Below are positions 25,350 to 35,300 of a stretch of 64,000 bases of DNA, in pieces; position 1 is the first letter of the stretch, and every line of letters starts with the position of its first letter. This DNA is from Sphingobium lignivorans (GTDB lineage Bacteria; Pseudomonadota; Alphaproteobacteria; Sphingomonadales; Sphingomonadaceae). Both the position numbers and the translations under genes were made by a program. The stretch is from the NCBI RefSeq assembly GCF_014203955.1, contig NZ_JACHKA010000001.1, forward strand, positions 372,001 through 436,000. The letters run 5' to 3'. Under the pieces are notes generated by a model, which saw nothing but the letters and a program-made list of their open reading frames with translations, made no database searches and was not told the DNA's origin.

Positions 25350-26249
25350 ATGATCCTCATCTGTCCGCAATGCGCCACGCGATATGTCGTCCCTGATAGC
25401 GCCATCGGTTCGTCCGGGCGGCAGGTCCGCTGCGCGGCGTGCCGGCATAACTGGTTCCAGGAAGGCATCGAGATCCAGCGTCCGGAGCCGGCCCCGGCGG
25501 AACCGGCCAGCGCCGTGCCGGCGTCTCCGGCACCCGCGCAGCCCATGCCGCCTGCGCAGCCGGATATCGCTGCTGCCTCCCCGCCCGCGTCGGCGCCGGC
25601 CGTACCCGAGCCTGCCGCGCCCGAGCCGCCTTTCCCGGCCCCCGAAACCGCGCCCCCGGTCCAGCGGGAACCCGAGGCCGCACCGGCCCCGGTTACGGCG
25701 GAGCAGGCCGTTCCGCGCCATGATCCGGTGGACGCCGCGCCCGTGGCCGCACGGCAGCCGGCGCCCGAGGAGTTCGTCCATTATCCCGACGAGGCCTATG
25801 AGGCGCCCGTCCGTCGCCGCCGCAACCCGGCGAAGCTCTGGACGATCGGCGCGATCATCTTCTTCCTGCTCGTCAGTGCCGCGGGCGCGGCGCTGGTCTA
25901 TTTCGGGCCGCCGTCATGGGCAGTGAATCTCGGCCTTTCGGCCCGGCAGGATGAAGCCGGCCTCGTCTTCTACCTGCCCAAGCCGCCCGAGCGGCGCAAC
26001 CTGCCCACCGGCGAGGAATATTTCGCGTTCAGCGCGCGCATCCTCAACGATACCGATCAGGAACTGCCGGTGCCGCCGGTGGTGGTCGAGCTGAGGGACG
26101 ATCAGGGGCGTCTGGTGTTCAGCTGGATGACCAAGGCGGATAAGTCCCGCCTGAAGCCCAACGAGGAAGCGCGCGTGTCCGAAAGCCGGCTCGACATTCC
26201 CAAGAATGCCCGCAATCTGGAGCTCAGGTTCGTCGATAGCGCGAGCTGA
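25350..26249 (+). CDS. MJ0042-type zinc-ribbon membrane protein
   Basis: 299 residues. An N-terminal zinc ribbon (CPQCATRYVV ... CAACRHNW, residues 5-36) is followed by ~115 Pro/Ala-rich residues, one membrane segment (WTIGAIIFFLLVSAAGAALVYF, about 167-188) and a C-terminal domain with FSARILNDTDQELPVPPVVVELRDDQ, resembling DUF3426. Probably a cytoplasmic sensor with periplasmic domain. Its 3' end overlaps the convergent MATE gene by 26 bases. Confidence 0.82.
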   Translation: MILICPQCATRYVVPDSAIGSSGRQVRCAACRHNWFQEGIEIQRPEPAPAEPASAVPASPAPAQPMPPAQPDIAAASPPASAPAVPEPAAPEPPFPAPETAPPVQREPEAAPAPVTAEQAVPRHDPVDAAPVAARQPAPEEFVHYPDEAYEAPVRRRRNPAKLWTIGAIIFFLLVSAAGAALVYFGPPSWAVNLGLSARQDEAGLVFYLPKPPERRNLPTGEEYFAFSARILNDTDQELPVPPVVVELRDDQGRLVFSWMTKADKSRLKPNEEARVSESRLDIPKNARNLELRFVDSAS

Positions 26250-27600
26250 CGAACCAGAAGCGGCCGCCCTGCAGCAGCATGGCGGCGACCATGCCCAGCG
26301 CGGACGCGATCGCCAGCCCTGCCGATCCCCATGCCAGCGTCCACGCCGCCCAGCCGGCGAGCGACATGATGCCGAAGAAGGCGATGATGCCGTTGACGCC
26401 CGCCATCACCTGATCGCCCAAAGAACGCAGCGCCGCGACCAGAATGGCCTGCAGCCCGTCGCACAGGATGAATGGCGCGAGGATCATGACCATGAGGATC
26501 GCTTCGCGCGCGACGGCGCGGTCGGCGGTGAGGGCATTGACGATCGGCCCGGCGAACAGGAGATAGACAAGCACCACCGCGCCCATCACCACGGTCGAGA
26601 GACCGCAGGCGATGAGCGTGCGCGACTGCGCCGCCCATGGCTCGCCCGCACCCACCGCATTGCCGACGCGCACGCCTGCCGCCGACCCCAGGCCCAGCGC
26701 GAGCGCGAAGCCGATATTGTGCAGCGAGAGCATCACCTGAAAGCCGCCGGCGATGATTTCCCCCATGCGGGTTGAGAGGATCATCAGGAACGAGAAGCCG
26801 AGCACTTCCATCGCCGCGCCCACGCCCGGCACGACGCCGAAGCGCACGATGGCGGGAAAGCCGGCCAGCGCCTCCCGCCAGGCGCGCAGGTCGGTCCGCC
26901 GGATCTGCCGGGCATGGGCGCTCGGCAGGGTCCACGCCATGATCGCCATCGCCAGCCCGCCCAATGTGCTCGTGATCGAGGTGGCGAGCGCGGCGCCCAC
27001 TGCGCCCATCGCCGGCATCCCGAGATGGCCCAGCGTCATCGCCCAGGCCAGCAGCGCGTTGACCGGCAGGGTCATGAGATTGACGATCAGCACCCGGCGC
27101 GGCGCGCTGACGCCTTCCAGAAAGAAGGCGCAGGCGATCGAGAGCATCTGCCCCGGCAGCCCCAGCATCATGGCGCCCAGCACCGCGGCGCCGGGCGCGA
27201 CCAGATCGGGCGCCACGCCGGTGAGCGCGAGCAGCGGGCGGGCGGTCAGCCCGATCATGAGGGCACTGGGAATGCCCAGCAGCAGGCCCGCGAGCACGGC
27301 TTCCCGCCAGAGCGCGCCGGTGCGCGGCAGGTCGCCGGCGCCGTCCGCCCGGCTTGTGAACACGATGATGCCCGAGAGGCCGCTCAGCAGCAGCATGAGG
27401 ATGACGAACATCACCGCGCGCCCGGCCGCCAGCCCGCCCAGCTCGTGCGTGCCCGCGAATCCGACGACGGTCACGTCGATCAGATGCATGATCGTCCAGT
27501 TGAGATTGGTGAGGACGATGGGCCAGGCGAGGCGCGAGATGCGCCGGGCTTCCCGCAGAAGCGAATCCCGGGCGGATGGGGCGTGCTCGATGGTCTTCAT
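26224..27600 (-). CDS. MATE family efflux transporter
   Basis: 458 residues with about 12 membrane segments arranged as two halves, typical of MATE (NorM/DinF) exporters: ISRLAWPIVLTNLNWTIMHLIDVTVVGFAG at the start and LGLGSAAGVRVGNAVGAGEP before the eighth helix. ATG 27600 follows CCCCCTGGA. Such pumps expel cations and drugs in exchange for sodium or protons. The start could lie further upstream, but that stretch has no hydrophobic or conserved content. Confidence 0.88.
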   Translation of the reverse strand: MKTIEHAPSARDSLLREARRISRLAWPIVLTNLNWTIMHLIDVTVVGFAGTHELGGLAAGRAVMFVILMLLLSGLSGIIVFTSRADGAGDLPRTGALWREAVLAGLLLGIPSALMIGLTARPLLALTGVAPDLVAPGAAVLGAMMLGLPGQMLSIACAFFLEGVSAPRRVLIVNLMTLPVNALLAWAMTLGHLGMPAMGAVGAALATSITSTLGGLAMAIMAWTLPSAHARQIRRTDLRAWREALAGFPAIVRFGVVPGVGAAMEVLGFSFLMILSTRMGEIIAGGFQVMLSLHNIGFALALGLGSAAGVRVGNAVGAGEPWAAQSRTLIACGLSTVVMGAVVLVYLLFAGPIVNALTADRAVAREAILMVMILAPFILCDGLQAILVAALRSLGDQVMAGVNGIIAFFGIMSLAGWAAWTLAWGSAGLAIASALGMVAAMLLQGGRFWFVSSRYRRT

Positions 27601-27960
27601 TCCAGGGGGGTCATCCGGGGCGCTGCACTGTTTCTCAACCGCGAGCGCGCAGCGGCCGGGCACGAAGGGCGAGCAGCGGCGCGCCGATCGCGGGGCGGGT
27701 GCCCGGAAGGTTCGGCATGGCGGATACTCTCCTGTTCTGCTGCGCTGCATCGGGCCGGCGCCCGGCCTTGCGTCCGCCGGTCAGTCACGCGCGCGGGCGA
27801 GGAGCGCCGGATCGCCCGTTCGCCCGGCGAAGTCAAGCCGCGCGCGCGGCGCGGGACGCCATGTTCGAGAACATGATTTTCGACAGTTGCATAGCGCATG
27901 ACGCTTTGCTAATGGCCGCCGCCTACCTGGGAGCCGACCGGCTTCCAACCCTCCTGATGT

Positions 27961-28047
27961 GCGGTCGTGGCGGAACTGGTAGACGCGCAACGTTGAGGTC
28001 GTTGTGGGCGAAAGCCCGTGGAAGTTCGAGTCTTCTCGACCGCACCA
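27961..28047 (+). tRNA. tRNA-Leu (anticodon GAG)
   Basis: Acceptor arms GCGGTCG (27961-27967) and CGACCGC (28037-28043) pair exactly. The D-arm contains GGTAGACGC, the anticodon stem CAACG/CGTTG encloses loop TTGAGGT with anticodon GAG, a long variable arm (GTGGGCGAAAGCCCGT-like) follows, and the T-arm is GAAGTTCGAGTCTTC. CCA is encoded at 28045-28047. Confidence 0.95.
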
Positions 28048-29027
28048 TTCCCGGTCAAAGATGGGCATTTGGCTCTCCTTTGACGCCGCTGCCGAGATGG
28101 CAGCGGTTTCGAGGGTAGAGTTCTGCCCCCCTGATAGTGACCCGGTCTTGGTGTCGGTGCCCGGGCATGCGGAAACCACCACCTCCTCGACGAACATGCG
28201 AGCATGGTTTCGCTGTTGTTGAGCGCTATCCTCCCGACTTTATCCCGAATGAGTTTGCTCAACCGGACGAGCACATCGCGGGTGAGCGCCGTCGACTCCC
28301 AAGCAAGTTGCCGCTCCAGCAGCGAATCCGCTCGGACAGGATCGCAACGCGCGTTTCGTCCCGCACGCGCTCCGCGCCCGCAAAGATGCAACGCAGCGCA
28401 TGGAAGTCATAGCCAGGGCCCTGGGGCAGGGGAACGGGTGAAGGAAGTTCAATGGAGCGCTTGGCCTGAGAGTTCGAACTCCCGTGCGTGCTTGCGACCC
28501 TGCCCTTCAACCAGACTTGCCCGGCAGTGCTGGCCAGGTTCTGCTCTGCAGGCGCGACGTGCTTGCCGCAAGTGCGGGAGCCGCGACTGTTCTCGGGCTC
28601 GCCGGCTGTGGGGGCGGGAAGGAACGGCATCCCCTGCCCCAGCTAGCCGCTGTAATCGATTGGAGCGTCGGCCAATCGCAGCCATCTCATTGGCCGACAA
28701 GTTTGCAGGCAACGACACGGAGCCGCACTGGCCAGGTGGCAATCCCTCATGCCTGAAGCGCATCTTTCCCACCGGGGATTATGGCTCGTGGAGCCCGGTT
28801 CGCACGGACTGATGCCACCTCCTGACGATAGGCGGTCGCTGCTCTGCCGGCGTGGGACGGATTGTCGTTGGAACATCCAACGACAGGGTCGCGACGCTAC
28901 GGCGCAGGCACCTTGGATGCGCTTTCGTGAAACTTGAGGGGATGCTCTGGCCGACGCTTTTATAGTTGACCGACGATTAAATATCATTAGCGGAAACTCA
29001 AGAAGTCGGCGGCTCCAATTTTCTGGC
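28048..29027. other. Gene-poor stretch beside tRNA-Leu; no recognisable gene
   Basis: About 980 bases hold only short open frames on both strands, none with a recognised product. The composition looks less G+C-rich than the flanks. On the minus strand between 28630 and 28070 several adjoining frames read like fragments of a broken gene (for example ERVRDETRVAILSERIR and LLERQLAWESTALTRDVLVR), but I cannot name a family. No integrase motif or direct repeat of the tRNA 3' end was found. Confidence 0.5.
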
Positions 29028-29118
29028 GCTTGTTGCCTTCGACAAGGGCAAACCGTCGGTAACGGCGGGACGCAAAGCCTCCGGCCCCATGGGGTAGCGG
29101 GGTTGCCGGAGGACAAGC
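29028..29118 (+). promoter_or_regulatory. Cyclic-di-GMP-I riboswitch (GEMM-I aptamer)
   Basis: The core matches the GEMM-I consensus closely. GGGCAAACC is at 29046-29054; the P2 stem CCGTCG/CGGCGG (29053-29058, 29063-29068) is capped by a GTAA (GNRA) tetraloop; the 20-base block at 29067-29086 runs GGGACGCAAAGCCTCCGGCC, and GGTAGCGGGGTT (29093-29104) is the P3-side strand. The outer P1 stem is GCTTGT (29028-29033) with ACAAGC (29113-29118). By comparison with the Vibrio Vc2 aptamer the ligand-contacting conserved segments are intact. It lies ~200 bases upstream of the adhesin ATG at 29321. Confidence 0.93.
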
Positions 29119-29212
29119 TGAGCACTGCTGTAATTACTGCACCCTGAATGACGGTTCGATCCGGCCAGCCTGAACAGGCCGGCTGAGCGCTATCATTCCG
29201 CGCAGGCATGCA

Positions 29213-29237
29213 CCCGCCATCGAGGGCGGGCAGCGCT
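29213..29237 (+). terminator. Possible expression platform hairpin between riboswitch and adhesin
   Basis: CCCGCC (29213-29218) and GGCGGG (29225-29230) form a GC-rich stem, followed by CAGCGCTTTCCC with a short T run. This could be the intrinsic terminator or attenuator controlled by the riboswitch. A second stem (CCGGCC 29161-29166 with GGCCGG 29177-29182) precedes it. Assignment is inference; the on/off sense is unknown. Confidence 0.4.
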
Positions 29238-29320
29238 TTCCCTCCGACACGACCATGCGCTGCTGCGCCCCGGTTCGCCCTTTGCATCGCTTTGAAGACC
29301 GATTGCACAGGGGAACGATA

Positions 29321-32300
29321 ATGCAGGTTGAGGATCGCACAAAGAACAGCACCGTCCGCAAGTCTCTGAAGGCAGGCTTTTTCACGAGTGTTGGACTGGC
29401 AGGACTGCTGGCCGGTGCGCCGGCCTGGGCAGAGCCCAGCGTGTGCGAAACGACTGGCGATGTCATGTTCTTCAACTGCGGCACATCAATCACATACCGC
29501 GCCGAGAGCGGCGAGACGAGCCTCACCGTCACGGGCGCTGAGCTGACCGACGGCACCATCAACTACAACGCCAATGCGAATGCGGAAGGGCCACTGACCT
29601 CAACGCTGACCGTGACGGACTCGATCGTCAACGCGACCGATTATGGCGGCATCAACATGTTCTCGGCCAATGAGGGCGGCAATACGGTCACGATCTCGCT
29701 TGGCGAAGATGTCTCGATCACCAGCAGCGCCGGGTTCGCCGGTGTGTGGGTCCGCAACGAAGTGGGCGGTGACATCGACATCACCAGCGCAGCCGAACTG
29801 AATGTGTCGGGCACCGACACCAACGGCATTTCCGCCACCACCAACAGCGGCTCGGTGCACATCAACAACAGCGGCGACATCACGGTCGCCGAAACTCTCA
29901 ACCCGGCAGATTATACCCAGCGCGGCATTTATGCCGATGGCGGCTACACCAATGTCGAGCCTGTGGAAGTTGAGGTCATCAACAGCGGCAAGGTCAGCGC
30001 GCAGGCTGCCGGTATCCGCGTGGTCAATTACAATGGCCTGGCAAGAATCGAAAACAGCGGCGAGGTCAGCTCCGTCAACAATCAGGGGCTGGTGGCCTGG
30101 ACGCCCAATGGCGAGGTGGAGATCGTCAATAGCGCTCAAGGGAGCGCCACCTCCCTGTCTGGCCCAGCCATTCAGGGCGCCTCCCAGATTGGCGACATCA
30201 GCATCGCCAACGATGGCTCGGCCGAAGGTGTGTCCGGCATCCTTGCCATCGCGGGATTTGACAGCGGGCAGCCCGGCGGCGGCAGCATCACGATCAGCAA
30301 TTCCGGTGCCGTCACGGCCACCGGCGGCATCGGCGTCAGCGCCCGGACGCCGGACGGCGACGTGTCCTTCACGAACACTGGAAGCATCTCAGCCGTTTCG
30401 GCAGGCGTTGACCTCGACACGATCGATGGCAAGGTCCTGATTACCAACAGCGGCACGATCGAGGGCTATCACGGCATCGTCACGAATGATGCGGCGACCC
30501 GGATCGTCAATTCCGGCACCATTGCGACCAATGGCAACGGCTCTGCGATCGTGATGGGTTCGGGGGACGTGACGCTCGAACTGCATGCCGGTTCTGCGAT
30601 CAACGGCTTGGTGCAGGATGCCGACCCCGTCAACGGCACGAACACGCTGGTGCTTGGCGGGGCGGACAACGCCTCCTTCAATGCCGGTTCGATCGGCGCG
30701 GATGCCCAGTATCGCGATTTCGACGCCTTCGTGAAGGCGGGCGACAGCATCTGGACACTAAATGGCGAAGGCACCACGGGCTGGACGGTCGAAGCCGGCA
30801 CGCTGACCGCTGACACTGGCGGAGCCTTCGGCGTGGATCAGGCCTATGTCGTGAATGGCGGCACGCTCGATTTCGCAGGCACGACGGCCAGCATCGCCAG
30901 CGTTACTGGCACGTCTGAAGGTTCGGTGAACATCGGCACAGGTGGCGGCCTGACGCTCAACCAGGGCACCGACGGCACCTACGCTGGCCAAATCACGGGC
31001 AGTGGCAAACTCACCAAGGCCGGAAGCGGCACCCTGACGCTGACGGGTGACAGCAGCAGCTTCAGCGGCAATCTGTTCCTGACAGGCGGCGAAACCGTGC
31101 TCGATGGAAACAGCATGGCCGCGGGCATAGTGTTCCTTGGCTCAACGGATGAGCCGATGCTAACGGTTCAGAATGGCGGCGTGCTGAATGCTGCCAACGT
31201 CATCGTCGGTAACAGCACCAACAGCTATGCCCCTTATTTGGCAGACGAGAGCGGTTCGCTTTCTGTCACGGGCAGCGGGTCTGCCGTCAATGCGGATTTC
31301 CTGACAGTTGGTTACTATGGCGATGGCGCCCTGTCGATCTCCGGGGGCGGCACAGTGACGACCTCGACCGTAATTACGGTCGGCTCCGTCGCGGACAGCG
31401 CAGGCACGATCACCATCTCAGGCGAGAACAGCCGCCTCCAGGGAGGCAATCTCCAACTCGCGGGGAGCGGCACAGCAGTACTCAGCGTTTCCGAGGGTGC
31501 TACGATTGAGACGTCGTTCGGTGGCCTCGGTGTCAATGCTGGCAGCATCGGCACCGCCACAATCAGCGGCGCAAATACCCGTTGGGACATCACCCAATCC
31601 GGCCTTGCGATCGCAACGTCAGGGGAAGGGCAGGTTTCCGTTCTGGACGGCGCCACTGTCGCCGCAAGCAGTGGCGATATCAGGCTCGGTGCTGCCGCTG
31701 GAGGCCAGGGCAGTCTCACGGTGTCGGGCATGGGCAGCAGCGTCAGCACGACTGAAAATTTCATCGTCGGCAGCTATGGCACGGGCAATGTCACTGTCGA
31801 TGATGGCGGTCAGATCCAAGGCGACAAGCTGATTGTCGGCTTCGTTGATGGTGGCGCTGGCACGCTCAATCTAAGTGGTGCCGGAACGCACGTGCAAGGC
31901 AACACCTACATCATGGTGGGTACCTACGCAGGAAGCAGCGGTACGGTCACATTGTCCGATGGCGCGACCTTGAAGGCCGATGGCACCCGGGGCATTACCC
32001 TGGCGTTCGAAGCGGGATCTGCCGGTACGCTGAATATCGGCGCGGCGGCAGGCGAGGACGCCGCAGCGGCGGGATCGATCGAGGCTGAATATGGGATCCA
32101 GTTCGGCAATGGGACTGGCAACCTTGTTCTGAACCACAATGAAGCCGGCTATGAACTGGCGACAGGGCTTTCGGGTGCTGGCGTCATCAACATATTGGCC
32201 GGCGAGACGATCTTTTCGGGGAACGGAAGTGCGTTCAGCGGCACGCTGGACATATCCGGCGGCAGCTTCGAAGTGACAAGCACACTTGGAGCGGACCATG

Positions 32301-35300
32301 TCTCGGTCGGCGGCGTGGAAAGCGCGCATCTTTCGGTCGTGCAGGGCGGCGTGCTCGAATCCAACACGGGCTCCATCGGCATGGGTGGGACCAACGGCAG
32401 CGTGACGATCGATGGCCCGGGATCATCCTGGGTCAGCAGCGGCGGCATCCAGATCAGTCGTGACGGAGGCTCGACCGGCTCGCTCGCCATCACGGACGGC
32501 GGATCGTTCGAGACGGTTCTGGGCGGGCTCTACATGGGCGCGGGCGGCTCCATCAGCGTCAGTGGCGAGGGTTCATCGCTGCTGATCGGCACGCTGCATA
32601 GCGAGCTGCCGGCAAGCTGGAACGATGCGGACGGCTGGTTCAGCGTTGACGAAGGCACCGTCTCGATCACCGATGGTGCGCTGCTGGCCACTGACGGCAG
32701 CTATATCGGCGGCAGCGGCACAACCGTCGCCACCATGACCGTCGATGGCGAGAATACCGTCTGGTCCAACGGCATTCCGCTGTTCATCGGCGGCACCGGC
32801 AATGGCACTGTGGGTCATGGTGACGTGACGGTCTCGGGTGGCGCGACCGTCACATCCTACACCAGCGCCCTGGGCGTCGACACCGGCTCGAGCGGCAAGC
32901 TGACGCTCACCGGCGAAGGCACGATCTACACCGTGCTCGACCGCGAAGGCTTCGCCGGCAACATGCGCGTGGGCTATAACGGCACCGGGACGGTGACCGT
33001 GTCGAACGGCGCCCTGCTTGCCGCCGCGGCGCTGGTCGACGTCGCCAGCCAGTCTGGCAGCGAGGGCACGCTCCTCATCGAGAATGGCGGTCATGTGACC
33101 GGACAATCCATGCGGATCGGCGGGCAGACGGAAACGGTCGGCAGCGTCACGGTGGATGGCGAGGGTTCCACGCTCGTGATCGGCAGCGACCGGATTGGCG
33201 TCGGCATCTCCGGCAACGGCACGCTGACGGTCAGCAACGGTGGATCGGCCAGCTCGGAAGGCGCAGTGATCGGCTGGGAAGCCGGGGGCAAAGGCACGGT
33301 CACTGTCACCGGCGCCGGCAGCACCTTCAGCAATGACGGCAGCCTCTATGTCGGCAATGTGGGCGAAGGCACGCTCAACGTCAGCGATGGCGGCCGCGTG
33401 ACCAGCACCGATGGCTATGTCGGCACGGTCGCTGGTTCGAAGGGCGTCGTCACCGTCAGTGGCGCAGAGTCCATCTGGGATATGAGCGGCGTCTTCATCG
33501 TGGGTAATGAGGCAACTGCCCGAGCCGAGGCCACCATCTCGGATGGCGGTACACTCCGCGCGGTTCAGGGGACGCTGGGCAATCTCAATTCCTCATTCGG
33601 AAGAATGACGGTTACCGGCGCCGGCTCCACATGGAGCGCTTATGATGATGGCATCACGAACTGGGCGGGCTATCTGAATGTCGGCCTCTCGGGTTCCGGA
33701 CTCCTGAACGTTTGGGACGGCGGCACGGTCGACGCCGTTCGTCTCTACATCGGCAATGATGCCGGATCGAGCGGCACCGTGCTGCTGACCGGTGCTGGCT
33801 CCACGATCAGGACGGAGCAGGGCCTTTACGTCGGCGCAGAAGGAACCGGCGAACTCACTTTGATGAATGGCGCTCACATCGAGGCCCAGACCATCAAGGT
33901 GGGCTATCTCGCGGGGTCAACCGGCACGCTGATCATCGGCGGGCTGGCAAGCCAGCCGGCGGCAGCAGCGGGCACCATCAATGCCGATGAAATCCATCTC
34001 GGCAGCGGCAATAGCCGGCTCGTCCTCAACCATACGAGCACCGATTATGAGCTCGGGGCCAATCTCACCGGGTTCGGTGATGTGGATGTGCTCGCCGGCA
34101 CGACTGTGCTCTCCGGCGACAGCAGCACATTTGCGGGCAGCCTCGCCATCGACGGCGGAAGGCTCATCCTCGCCAGCGCCTCCAATGCCGTCTCGACAAG
34201 CATCGGCACCGAAGGCACGCTGCAGATTGGCAATGGCGGCACCAGCGGCTCGCTCAACGGCGACATCGTGAACAACGGTTCGCTGGTTTTCGATCGGTCG
34301 GACGCGCTCCATCATAATCGGGTGATCTCCGGCACAGGTGATCTGACGGTTGCGGGCGGTGTCATCACGCTGAGCGGAATGAACACATTTACCGGCGCCA
34401 CGATCATCGATACGGGAGCAACGCTGGCGCTCTCAAATCAGGGCCGGATCAACCAGTCCAGCCTGGTAACCGTCAACGGCACGTTTGACGTAACCGAAGG
34501 AAGCGCGCCACGGATCAAGGACATTGCCGGCAACGGCACGGTCGTCCTGGGCAACGCGGGGCTCCAGATCGACAACGCCTCGCATGTCTTCTCCGGCAGC
34601 ATTACCGGCGAGGGCGGGCTGAACCTCAACGGCGGCATTCTGACCCTGACGGGCGCAAGCGATTTTACCAATGGGCTCGGCATCAGCAATGGCGCCGTCG
34701 TCAACATCGGTAATGGCGGTACAAGCGGATCCATCACATCCGGCACGACCAATTACGGCACGCTCGTCTTCGACCGTAGCGACGAATGGACCTATGGCGG
34801 AGCGATCACCGGTCAGGGCGAGATCATTCACGCCGGATCGGGAACCACTAACCTGACCGGCGGAATGGGCGGCAGCCACTTCATCATCGAGAACGGCACG
34901 GTCAACATGAACGGTGGGCTGGTGGCGCTGCTCGGTGATGGCGCCGGCATCTCGGTCGAAGGCCAGACTTCCGTGCTCAATGTCAGCAATGTCGGCGCGC
35001 GAGCCAATCACACGGTCTATCGCGTCAGCGATGGCGGCTCGCTTGCCATCAACGGCGGATCGGTCCGGGTCGGCACGGCTGCCGGATCGGCCGGCGTCCA
35101 TCTGGTTTCGGGCAGCGCCTCGGTCACCGGCACCAGCTTCGATGTCAAAGGCGCCAGCACGTACGGCGTCATTGTCGAGGCCGGCAACACGCTCACGCTG
35201 GCTGACAGCAGCATCAAGACGATCGGCAATTCCGCGATCGGCGCACTGGCGCGGGATGGCGGCGTGCTGGATATCAGTGGCAGCACCGTCCAAACGACGG

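Noticed and set aside
28466..28486. T-arm-like sequence (GAGAGTTCGAACTCCC)
   Set aside because: No acceptor, D- or anticodon stem can be built around it, so it is not a tRNA gene.
28048..29027. Integrase or transposase gene beside tRNA-Leu
   Set aside because: No tyrosine- or serine-recombinase or DDE motif in any frame, and no repeat of the tRNA end.
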